A program made the position numbers and the translations under genes. A stretch of 22,332 nucleotides of DNA from IMG/VR virus record IMGVR_UViG_3300030693_000028, positions 1-22,332 of that record; one strand, written 5' to 3'. Source of the stretch: a virus. The notes under the pieces were generated by a model, which saw only the letters and a program-made list of their open reading frames with translations, did not search any database and was not told the DNA's origin. Shown one piece after another: positions 14,876 through 20,381 of the stretch; within the stretch, counting starts at the first letter, position 1, and each line of letters opens with the position of its first letter.

Positions 14876-16473
14876 CGGTATTCTCCTTCCCCAGTGTGGG
14901 GGTTGTAGTGGTAGGACTTGGGGCCGGAATGGGCGTAGACGCCGGACATGTGGGATTCGGCGTATGGGTCGTATTCGGTTTCGATGAGCGGGCGATGGGG
15001 ATGGTCGCCACCGGCGAAGGCGTTGCGGGCTAGGGGGCCACCGAAGGTTAGGACGAACGCATCGAGATCATCCATGATGATCCCGGGGTTGTCCTCCATG
15101 ATGTCTTCCTTTGACACCAGTTGGATTTGATCGGCTTTGTTGAAGGTGTAGCGGATCGCGAGCATAGCTGTGCGAAGGTCGGGGTCGAAGGGGAGCGCGC
15201 CGGATTTCAGCCACGCTCGGGCGGCCCCGTACATGGCGGCGCGCTTGTTGGCGTAGGATTCACCGGCGTTATCGAAGACGATGCCGGTGATGTCATCTTT
15301 GCCGCCGAATTGGACTTCGATGCAATAGAGGCGTTGGTTGCGGACTTGGTCCACGACGCCACCGCCAACGCCACCGCCATCGATGAAGATACCGTCGGGA
15401 CGGAGGGTGGTGTAGGTGGAGTGGATTCGGTTGGCTAGCTCGGTGGTGGAGATGCCATTGAAGACCTCGCGGGGGATTGATCTGGCGTCTCGGCCTTTAC
15501 GGGGAAATATAACTGAATTGTTAGAACCGAATCTTGCAACGTCCACGCCAATGGCAAGGGGGGTGAAGGCATCAACGAATACTTCTCGATCTGCTGACAT
15601 AGCTGCATCAATGTCTGCTGCTGAGAAGAATTCCATTTCGCCGATTCGAGGGAATTGACCGAGGACACGAACTCGAACAAAGTCTGAATCCGCTCCATAG
15701 GCCTTGATCCATTTCTCGAACCGGGCCTTGTTGGTGATGGCGACGGTGCGAGAGTCGATTTGCTTGGTGAGCCAAAATTCCGCATGTTTGCCTCCTGTGA
15801 AGCATTCTTTGAACCGGCCGGAGTTGCGGGTGGGATTGCCAAAGGCGATCCACATGATCTGGGTGTTGTCATCGGTGAGGGCGCCCTCGGCGGTTTCCCA
15901 GATGAGGTCGTTGATGGCTGAGGCCTCGTCGAAGATTACGAGGACCCGTTTGCCTTCGTTGTGCATACCGGCGAAGGCTTCGGGGTTCTTCTCGGACCAT
16001 GGGATCATGTCGATCCGCCAAGTGCGCTCGCGGGTGGGGTCCTTGGAGGTGAGGGAGGTGGCGTTGAGGGTGAAGTGATCGCGGGCGAAGAAGCAGAGGT
16101 TGAACCATTTCCCGACTGCAGCCCAGGTTTTGGTTTTGAGTTGGGTTTCGGTATTGGCGGTGACGATGCCGAGGGTGTCGGGGTAGGTGGTGAAGGCCCA
16201 AAGGATGATGATAGCGACGAGCGCGGACTTGCCGATGCCGTGGCCGGATGCGACGGCGATTTGGATGGCCTCGGAGGTGTTGATCAGGCGATCGCGAAGG
16301 GCGCAGAGGACCCAGACTTGCCATAGGTCGAGGACGTGGTCGGCGAGGACGGTGCCGGGTTCGCCCCATGGGAAGGCACCAAGAGCGAAGGCGTAGGGGT
16401 CGTCTGCGACTGAGGCTAGCCATTCAAGAAGTTCGGCGGTCATGGCCTCGGGTGGAGGGGTGGGGGCTAGCAT
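14872..16473 (-). CDS. terL: Terminase large subunit
   Basis: The 533-residue protein is the DNA-packaging motor. The ATPase half shows a Walker A-type loop, SGHGIGKS (residues 76-83), and Walker B, RVLVIFDEAS, with D182 and E183. The GNP motif near 212-214 fits the coupling segment. The nuclease half has the three acidic positions expected for an RNase H-like fold: D311 in AIGVDVARFG, D365 in GIFIDGGGVGG, and the MDDLDAF cluster at 467-473. Start choice is uncertain: ATG at 16473 has only a weak GTGGA upstream, and an in-frame ATG at 16443 has GAGG 3 bases before it. A structured leader precedes it. The longest reading frame on the other strand is a shadow. Confidence 0.94.
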   Translation of the reverse strand: MLAPTPPPEAMTAELLEWLASVADDPYAFALGAFPWGEPGTVLADHVLDLWQVWVLCALRDRLINTSEAIQIAVASGHGIGKSALVAIIILWAFTTYPDTLGIVTANTETQLKTKTWAAVGKWFNLCFFARDHFTLNATSLTSKDPTRERTWRIDMIPWSEKNPEAFAGMHNEGKRVLVIFDEASAINDLIWETAEGALTDDNTQIMWIAFGNPTRNSGRFKECFTGGKHAEFWLTKQIDSRTVAITNKARFEKWIKAYGADSDFVRVRVLGQFPRIGEMEFFSAADIDAAMSADREVFVDAFTPLAIGVDVARFGSNNSVIFPRKGRDARSIPREVFNGISTTELANRIHSTYTTLRPDGIFIDGGGVGGGVVDQVRNQRLYCIEVQFGGKDDITGIVFDNAGESYANKRAAMYGAARAWLKSGALPFDPDLRTAMLAIRYTFNKADQIQLVSKEDIMEDNPGIIMDDLDAFVLTFGGPLARNAFAGGDHPHRPLIETEYDPYAESHMSGVYAHSGPKSYHYNPHTGEGEYR

Positions 16474-16758
16474 AGGGGAAGTCCACTTGGGCGGGCCAGG
16501 TGCGGACTACGTCCGTGGGTCCCACGTGTACACCTGGCCCAAGAGTGGCTTGTTGCTTGCAGCGTGCTGCTTACACCGAAGATCATTCGACACCGCTCCT
16601 GTGGGACTGAGGACACCAGGTTACGGGGGATGAATGGTCTTAGCACTAGCGGGGTTCTAGCTGAACCCTTGGGGCCTGCCCTTTCGCAAGGTTGAGTGCG
16701 CCCGGGTCCACTGGGCGTGGGCTCGATCGGGCCAAGGAAAGGCGGGGTGGAAGTTTGT
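16474..16758. other. Structured gap before terL
   Basis: This 285-base gap has a minus-strand open frame of 99 codons (16467-16766), but its Pro/Ser/Arg-rich product looks like read-through of GC-rich non-coding DNA, so I do not call it. What stands out is structure: 16486-16543 folds as a 13-pair outer stem (with a 4-base bulge), with CGGAC/GTCCG and GTGGG/CCCAC dyads inside it. A 6-pair hairpin GGGTTC/GAACCC lies at 16652-16668. Lying between the TerS-like and TerL genes, it could be a packaging-recognition site, an mRNA processing element or a terminator. None has a T tract. Confidence 0.45.
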
Positions 16759-17046
16759 TTAAGCATCTGAACAGAGCCTATGTTGAAGCAAAGCCACTGC
16801 GCCCATTAACATTCCAGCTTGCTCACATCGACTAAAGCCTGTTCCAATAGCTCCATCATTGCTAACATAAGCTACGGCTACACCAACTACTTCACCTTTA
16901 CGAGCTAGTTCAAGTGCACTTTCAAGCCGTTCGATTACATCCTTATGGGTAAGTTCTGGCCGAGTGACTAACTTCACAGGGGTGGGGAGAGACCCAGCGC
17001 GATCGAACTCGGAGCCTGCCGATCCAAACTCTGGGCGATCAAGCAA
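16759..17046 (-). CDS. Small hypothetical protein, TTG start likely (95 aa)
   Basis: The frame is open back to a GTG at 17178, but that codon has no ribosome-binding site and its first 44 codons only shadow the end of TerS. I choose the TTG at 17046 because AAGGAG lies 8 bases before it, just after the TerS stop. The C-terminal part is clearly protein-like: HKDVIERLESALELARKGEV, then VGVAVAYVSNDGAIGTGF and AGMLMGAVALLQHRL. It has an uncharacterised helix-strand-helix look that I associate with small phage proteins ending in '.L.GAv..L..rl'. Lower GC than TerS and TerL suggests a separate origin. The start remains uncertain. Confidence 0.62.
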   Translation of the reverse strand: MLDRPEFGSAGSEFDRAGSLPTPVKLVTRPELTHKDVIERLESALELARKGEVVGVAVAYVSNDGAIGTGFSRCEQAGMLMGAVALLQHRLCSDA

Positions 17047-17058
17047 CTGGGTCTCTCC
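16986..17058. repeat. Perfect 12-base inverted repeat after terS
   Basis: GGAGAGACCCAG at 16986-16997 is matched by CTGGGTCTCTCC at 17047-17058, 12 of 12 positions, with a 49-base loop. In the leftward transcript the first arm starts inside the AAGGAG ribosome-binding element used for the TTG start at 17046. The pair could control that gene or form a weak stop for TerS transcripts; no T tract follows. Confidence 0.6.
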
Positions 17059-17071
17059 TTGGGTGAGGGCG

Positions 17072-17719
17072 CTAGCCGAAGCGCCGGATGGGGGACGAGC
17101 CCGGCGATGGACCGGGGGTGGCTTTCGCCGGGCTCGATTGAGGTCCCGTGGATGAGGCCTCAATGGTTTTGACTTCACGCTGGGCCGGGGCCGAACGCCG
17201 CCGGGCCGCTTCGAGGTTGGCCGCGAAGTCGACGTTGACGTTGACGGATTTGGTGACCTTAGAATAGCCGAGTCGGTCGTAACGATCGCTGGTGACTTGA
17301 ACCAGCTGGGAAAGGGGAATGGTTTCGTCCTCTTCCATGGCTTTATCGAGCCGGTCCGAAATCAATTGTTCGGCCTTGAGGGCGTTCGAGCGCATGTAGT
17401 CGGTGACCGGATCGGCGGTCTCGCGCCATTCCTCAGTCAACATGGTCCGGTAATGCGCGACTAGCTCAATGAAGGAAGGATCATCCTTAAGTTGACTGAC
17501 CCTATTGTAGCTCATGCCACAAGTCTCAGCCACTTCACGATTGCTCATACCGGATGCTACGGCACGGGCTACCCGGTGGTGGGAATCCTTAAGGCTTTGA
17601 ATATGCCCTTGGGGCCTGGGCGCTTGGAGATGGGTCAGGTCAGCCCGGGTCACCTCACGGATATCGGTGATCTCCGGAAGGGACTCGATTGCGCGGCCGC
17701 CGTGTTGAAGTCGAGCCAT
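17072..17719 (-). CDS. terS: Terminase small subunit-like DNA-binding protein
   Basis: The 215-residue protein has a helix-turn-helix region at about residues 47-90: HHRVARAVASGMSNREVAET followed by CGMSYNRVSQLKDDPSFIEL. This fits phage small terminases, which bind the packaging start and pass it to TerL. The middle is helical (DYMRSNALKAEQLISDRLDK) and has YDRLGYSKVTKSVNVNVDF, an ending often found in this type. The C-terminus is Pro/Ser-rich and disordered. The start is 2 bases after the GIY-YIG gene stop. Its distance from TerL, with another gene and a structured gap between them, is larger than usual. A general HTH regulator is the alternative. Confidence 0.78.
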   Translation of the reverse strand: MARLQHGGRAIESLPEITDIREVTRADLTHLQAPRPQGHIQSLKDSHHRVARAVASGMSNREVAETCGMSYNRVSQLKDDPSFIELVAHYRTMLTEEWRETADPVTDYMRSNALKAEQLISDRLDKAMEEDETIPLSQLVQVTSDRYDRLGYSKVTKSVNVNVDFAANLEAARRRSAPAQREVKTIEASSTGPQSSPAKATPGPSPGSSPIRRFG

Positions 17720-17721
17720 TG

Positions 17722-18078
17722 TTAGAACCGTCGGTGCACTGGGGCTGGGGGTGAGCGGAAGAGGTGAGCGATAGGAACTGGGTTCGGCGATTTGAGCTTG
17801 ATGTTATATCGGGGCTTGTAAAGTTCGATCATGGCCTTCTCGATTCGGTCGAGGTCTTCGACGAGGGTCGGGAGAACGTACACTTGGTCGAACAGAACCC
17901 CCCGGAGGGAGGCCGGCATCCACGACGGGGTGGACTTCCGACCCCAGTTCGATCGATGGGCTTCGATCCGTGACAGCGGCTTCTTCGACTGGCCCACATA
18001 CACCACAACCCCATCCCTCAGCAGGGCATACACCGCTGGCTTCAAAATGGGGCTAACCTCAATGAATCCCTCAAGCAC
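17722..18078 (-). CDS. GIY-YIG nuclease domain protein (118 aa)
   Basis: The product is a compact GIY-YIG domain. The two signature strands appear as AVYALLRDG (about 15-23) and VVVYVGQSK (24-32), with YVG in place of YIG. The expected Arg follows at about 37 in SRIEAHR, the Glu at about 80 in DRIEKAMIELY, and the closing KPRYNIK with Asn92. It starts with GTG, 9 bases after AGGAG, and is the first gene behind the late promoter. No extra DNA-binding domain is visible, so a free-standing homing enzyme, a nuclease assisting terminase cutting, or host DNA degradation are all possible. Position beside TerS favours a packaging role but does not prove it. Confidence 0.8.
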   Translation of the reverse strand: MLEGFIEVSPILKPAVYALLRDGVVVYVGQSKKPLSRIEAHRSNWGRKSTPSWMPASLRGVLFDQVYVLPTLVEDLDRIEKAMIELYKPRYNIKLKSPNPVPIAHLFRSPPAPVHRRF

Positions 18079-18105
18079 CGGATCGGTCTCCTATTCTCAC
18101 CTTCG

Positions 18106-18134
18106 ATTCTCCCCCATTCCCCCGCGTAAGTCAA
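18106..18134 (-). promoter_or_regulatory. Candidate sigma70-type late promoter
   Basis: On the minus strand TTGACT (18129-18134) and GAGAAT (18106-18111) are separated by exactly 17 bases. Initiation would fall near 18099, giving a leader of about 20 bases before the GTG of the GIY-YIG gene. The -35 match is strong and the -10 match is 4 of 6. A terminator just upstream isolates this promoter from the previous gene. Confidence 0.5.
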
Positions 18135-18213
18135 GCGGCTCGTGTGTATGTTTCATATGCATGATTCGATTTTTGAGTACAGGATATCCAACACCTCTGC
18201 CCCAACGCGAGCG

Positions 18214-18268
18214 ACAAAATTTTGGCCCCACCCCCGCCCGACGAACGATGCCGGTGGAGTGGGGCCAA
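18214..18268 (-). terminator. Intrinsic terminator of the 77-residue gene
   Basis: TTGGCCCCACTCC and GGGGTGGGGCCAA (arms 18256-18268 and 18222-18234) form a 13-pair stem with one G-U pair. The transcript then reads AATTTTGT. The T run is short, so termination may be partial. It separates the small 18289-18522 gene from the late operon. Confidence 0.6.
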
Positions 18269-18288
18269 GCCGAAGGCCGGAGGGCAGG

Positions 18289-18522
18289 TCAGGCCTTGAC
18301 GGCGAGGAGGGTATCGTTCGCCTTGACGAACGCTTCGATGGTCGGCTTGGCCGCGAGCAGGCGCTCAATCTGACCACGGTAGAGGGTGACCGGGAAGCGG
18401 CCAAGGCCGTAGATGGACAGGGCGCCCTTTTCGGAGACCTTGAGGGAAAGCGCCTTAGGGGCGGACTGCGCAGTGATCATGGCAATGAGTTCGGCTTGGG
18501 ACAGCTTGGTGAGATCGGTCAT
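18289..18522 (-). CDS. Small conserved hypothetical protein (77 aa)
   Basis: GGAG, 7 to 8 bases before the ATG, supports the start. The protein is MTDLTKLSQAELIAMITAQS, a helix, followed by LSLKVSEKGALSIYGLGRFP and VTLYRGQIERLLAAKPTIEA, then FVKANDTLLAVK. The core 'l..kVsekGa.svyGlgRFPvtLY..Q...ll' is a motif I recognise from small uncharacterised phage and plasmid proteins. The fold looks like helix, beta hairpin, helix. It is transcribed alone, leftward, between the dyad region and its own terminator, so it may be expressed apart from both arms. Confidence 0.8.
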   Translation of the reverse strand: MTDLTKLSQAELIAMITAQSAPKALSLKVSEKGALSIYGLGRFPVTLYRGQIERLLAAKPTIEAFVKANDTLLAVKA

Positions 18523-18569
18523 GCGCTTAGCTCCGGTTCATGCATCGACGCCGTGTTGGCGACAACCCG

Positions 18570-18599
18570 AATATGCGCCCGGCCATCGCCGTTGTCCAA
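18570..18599 (-). promoter_or_regulatory. Weak candidate promoter for the 77-residue gene
   Basis: Minus-strand TTGGAC (18594-18599) and CATATT (18570-18575) are 18 bases apart, about 40 bases ahead of the start codon. Both hexamers deviate from consensus at two positions, so this is only a candidate. The -35 abuts the inverted repeat at 18599-18634. Confidence 0.3.
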
Positions 18600-18634
18600 T
18601 CACGAAATGTTTCATCGATGTAATCGTTCGTGAT
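18599..18634. repeat. Operator-like inverted repeat
   Basis: ATCACGAA (18599-18606) and TTCGTGAT (18627-18634) are perfect inverse copies 20 bases apart, with the palindrome CATCGATG (18613-18620) between them. The position next to a candidate -35 suggests an operator. The internal ATGTTTCAT (18607-18615) also occurs at 18148-18156, upstream of the late promoter. Confidence 0.4.
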
Positions 18635-18675
18635 CGCTGCCACTCTCTGGTATCTCTCTCATGTCCCCCTAAGTC

Positions 18676-18852
18676 ACCTCTCATGAACTCATGTACAGAC
18701 CGTACCCCGTGTGTACCCCTCCCACCGTCTATCTTGGGTCTGTCTGTCTTACCGTCTCAATATATATCCTGATTAGGACAAGGACACACCAACACAGACA
18801 CCGACCTACCCATACACACGGGGTATACCCTGTAGATCAGGTCATGAGAGGT
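18676..18852. repeat. Large concentric dyad centred at 18764
   Basis: Two perfect inverted repeats share the same centre: ACCTCTCATGA (18676-18686) with TCATGAGAGGT (18842-18852), and TACCCCGTGTGTA (18703-18715) with TACACACGGGGTA (18813-18825). Between these arms 9 of 16 positions also pair in register, so the 40-base arms match at 33 positions. The centre falls in TATATAT (18761-18767). The arms can form a long cruciform or bind a looping multimer. Confidence 0.75.
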
Positions 18853-18931
18853 AGGTTAGAGGGACATTAGGGGCGGATTAGAGTACGATGAATTGGGCCT
18901 AATCTAACGAAGATTTGGCTAAAGATCATCG

Positions 18932-18978
18932 TTGAGTTTCAACAGGTTGTGTGGTATGATATGCTTACAATCAGGAGA
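18932..18978 (+). promoter_or_regulatory. Early promoter and leader, copy 1
   Basis: TTGAGT (18932-18937) and TATGAT (18955-18960) are 17 bases apart, a near-consensus sigma70 pattern. The expected start, about 18967, falls in TACAATCAGGAGA (18966-18978), so the transcript would begin with a very short leader already holding AGGAG. A second copy of the module lies 3,200 bases to the right in identical spacing. Confidence 0.72.
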
Positions 18979-18984
18979 GGGAAG

Positions 18985-19341
18985 ATGGGCCGCAAGCTGC
19001 CACCGCCGATCATTCTAAAGGTTGAAGGAATAAGCCAAGCTGAGAATGGTGATACCTTTGTTGATGACTTCACAGGTGAGGTATTACCTAGACTCAAGGG
19101 TGAGGAGCGCGTTGGTAAGACCATCTCAGGCAATGAGGCTGATCTTGAGCGGCATAGGCTCAAGCGGGCTAAGCAGGATGCTGTTCTCAAACTCGCCGGG
19201 GTATTGCCAACACGGGCCGAAACGGTTGGCCGATTGGTTACGCCAACGCTTGTTGGGCAACGGCCGATTGCTACCCTTGAGGTCAATGGTAAGCCGATAG
19301 CGTTGTATATTCCAAGCATTGATCCTATTCGGAGATGGTGA
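18985..19341 (+). CDS. Hypothetical early protein (118 aa)
   Basis: The frame is open from 18949, but that start would lie within the promoter's -10 region. The ATG at 18985 has AGGAG 7 bases upstream and begins MGRKLPPPIILKVEGISQAE. The protein has a basic N-terminus, a charged helix (NEADLERHRLKRAKQDAVLK), and a C-terminal part with beta character (IATLEVNGKPIALYIPSIDP). No catalytic motif or named domain is seen. It is the first gene of the rightward arm, so it should be made first. Early phage genes in this place often encode host-takeover or regulatory factors; here that is only inference. Confidence 0.78.
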   Translation: MGRKLPPPIILKVEGISQAENGDTFVDDFTGEVLPRLKGEERVGKTISGNEADLERHRLKRAKQDAVLKLAGVLPTRAETVGRLVTPTLVGQRPIATLEVNGKPIALYIPSIDPIRRW

Positions 19342-19343
19342 CT

Positions 19344-19547
19344 ATGCTTACCTATAACCAATATCTACAGGTTGTTCGCATTATCCTAGCAGATGATGAA
19401 GCTTATAAGCATGGAGCATGGGCTATTCGTATTGAACCCGGTCCTGTCATTGTTAGCTTCCTTCGCTTTGACCTCAGGTATAGACTTGACGGTCAAGGTA
19501 ATCTCACTCACGACAATGATAACATAAAGCGCCTCACGCTTTCGTGA
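19344..19547 (+). CDS. Hypothetical early protein (67 aa)
   Basis: An ATG at 19335 overlaps the previous gene with no room for its SD, so I choose 19344, where GGAG is 9 bases before the ATG and the gap to the previous stop is 2 bases. The product (MLTYNQYLQVVRIILADDEA...) has an N-terminal helix, then IRIEPGPVIVSFLRFDLRYR, a beta hairpin, and a polar tail. No family is recognised. It is probably co-transcribed with the 118-residue gene. TCACG/CGTGA forms a small hairpin across its stop codon. Confidence 0.72.
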   Translation: MLTYNQYLQVVRIILADDEAYKHGAWAIRIEPGPVIVSFLRFDLRYRLDGQGNLTHDNDNIKRLTLS

Positions 19548-19575
19548 TCGATGTTCCCGGTTCGTTCACGCCGCT

Positions 19576-19597
19576 CGCCACAATCGCGCCACAATCG
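19576..19597 (+). repeat. Tandem 11-base repeat
   Basis: CGCCACAATCG occurs twice in direct tandem (19576-19586 and 19587-19597) in the gap between two early genes. The next bases, GGGCGCATGATGCACC, contain a short palindrome. Two copies are too few to call iterons, but they are exact. The rest of the 135-base gap holds nothing clear until the AGGAG of the next gene. Confidence 0.5.
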
Positions 19598-19682
19598 GGG
19601 CGCATGATGCACCGATCGCCGAATGCTGATAGCGCAGCGTGAAGCGTGTACTTCGAACTAACCCACAACCCTAGGAGATAGC

Positions 19683-19844
19683 ATGAGCCTTAGACGATTG
19701 AACCGTAAGGTTAAGACCTTAGCTAACAAGGGTAAACCCGGTATACCTAATCGAAGGATGACAACTCGGATTGATAGCAATGGTGATCTACGTGAGTATC
19801 ACCCAACTAAGGGGTATAAGCGCAAGGTCGAAACCGGGAACTAA
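19683..19844 (+). CDS. Small basic protein (53 aa)
   Basis: AGGAG lies 6 bases before the ATG, giving firm support to a frame too short for a usual search. The protein, MSLRRLNRKVKTLANKGKPG then IPNRRMTTRIDSNGDLREYH and PTKGYKRKVETGN, is very rich in Lys and Arg with no hydrophobic core. That points to nucleic-acid binding or a partner of an acidic protein, but no family is recognised. It is followed at 11 bases by the first of two similar hairpins. Confidence 0.75.
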   Translation: MSLRRLNRKVKTLANKGKPGIPNRRMTTRIDSNGDLREYHPTKGYKRKVETGN

Positions 19845-19850
19845 TCCCCC

Positions 19851-19886
19851 GGTCTGTGGGTTATGCCCACACTGACGAGACCAACT
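19851..19886 (+). ncRNA. Hairpin module copy 1
   Basis: TGTGGG-TTATG-CCCACA (19855-19871) is nested in a GGTCT/AGACC stem (19851-19855 and 19878-19882, sharing a T). GAGACCAACT (19877-19886) follows. The same arrangement recurs at 20046-20081. No T tract follows. It may be the 3' end or a processing element of the upstream transcript. Confidence 0.35.
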
Positions 19887-19901
19887 TGAGAGTGCGGACC
19901 A

Positions 19902-20021
19902 ATGTTCAAATGCACTTGTGGACGTAGCTTTAAGTTTGAGTATCAACTAACTAATCACATTGGTATGTTCATTCTCTTGAATGATAATGTCGATGGACAT
20001 AAGCGAATAGTTTGCGAATAA
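19902..20021 (+). CDS. Tiny zinc-finger-like protein (39 aa)
   Basis: This 39-residue frame begins MFKCTCGRSFKFEYQLTNHI and ends HKRIVCE. The first half resembles a C2H2-type finger: Cys4 and Cys6, a Gly-Arg-Ser-Phe turn, Tyr14, Leu16 and His19 at the right spacing. The Cys pair is one residue apart instead of two to four, and no second His follows at the usual 3 to 5 residues; Cys38 is the only later candidate. The ribosome-binding site is weak (GAGAG 12 bases away). It may be a real small regulator, a decayed finger gene, or chance. Confidence 0.45.
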   Translation: MFKCTCGRSFKFEYQLTNHIGMFILLNDNVDGHKRIVCE

Positions 20022-20240
20022 GCGGGGACGCTATAACAATCCATGCGTGGGCATTATCCCACGGGCTGTTTGAAACCAACTAGGATATGGTAGCCGAAGC
20101 GTAGGTTATCATGGGATTGTATCCCCGGCTAGAGTATGAGGGCGAGTGGGTTTCGTCTCCACCGCTTAATTATGAGGTAAGCAAAAATCTGCCTCATACT
20201 CTAGCTCGGCGTGCAATCCCGCACGACTAACCCACTAACC
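20022..20240 (+). ncRNA. Candidate structured RNA with possible pseudoknot
   Basis: No coding frame is convincing between 20022 and 20381. The region has a GTGGG/CCCAC hairpin (20046-20063) and ACAATCC-ATG at 20036-20045 facing CATGGGATTGT at 20110-20120. A 15-pair stem (20127-20141 with 20192-20206) and a CGTGC/GCACG hairpin (20210-20225) follow. The loop of the 15-pair stem contains AGTGGGTT (20145-20152), which matches AACCCACT outside it (20229-20236), giving a pseudoknot. The rest, to 20381, has an AGGC-TTCG-GCCT tetraloop hairpin (20286-20297) and the AAGAAGG of the next gene. Confidence 0.45.
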
Positions 20241-20381
20241 AAAGCCCAAGCTGGCTTAGGGGCAATGTTAGGGTAAGTGAACACTAGGCTTCGGCCTGAC
20301 GTTCCATAGACCCTTCCATCCCTTACGATAGCCGCTCCGCCTGGGGACTGCCCGTGGGTTTAACCAAGAAGGCAGAAACTT

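Larger units (their letters stand above)
18523..18984. promoter_or_regulatory. Divergent control region
   Basis: The 462 bases between the leftward 77-residue gene and the rightward early arm hold no gene I can support. They hold a possible leftward promoter, an 8-base inverted repeat, a very large concentric dyad, a smaller GATTAG/CTAATC pair (18876-18904) and the rightward early promoter. Such a layout suits a control switch or a replication origin. No initiator gene is recognisable nearby. Confidence 0.55.

Noticed and set aside
16467-16766. 99-codon minus-strand frame in the gap before terL
   Set aside because: Its Pro/Ser/Arg/Cys-rich product has no protein-like pattern, no good SD, and crosses strongly hairpin-forming DNA. 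It remains possible but unsupported.
18523-18984. CRISPR-like array suggested by repeated CTCTCATG
   Set aside because: Only two direct copies 22 bases apart, with no regular spacer-repeat pattern; the text belongs to the large dyad.
19845-20240. tRNA genes among the early-arm hairpins
   Set aside because: No T-arm GGTTCGA-type loop, D-arm or 7-base acceptor stem of the right spacing was found, so the hairpins are not tRNAs.
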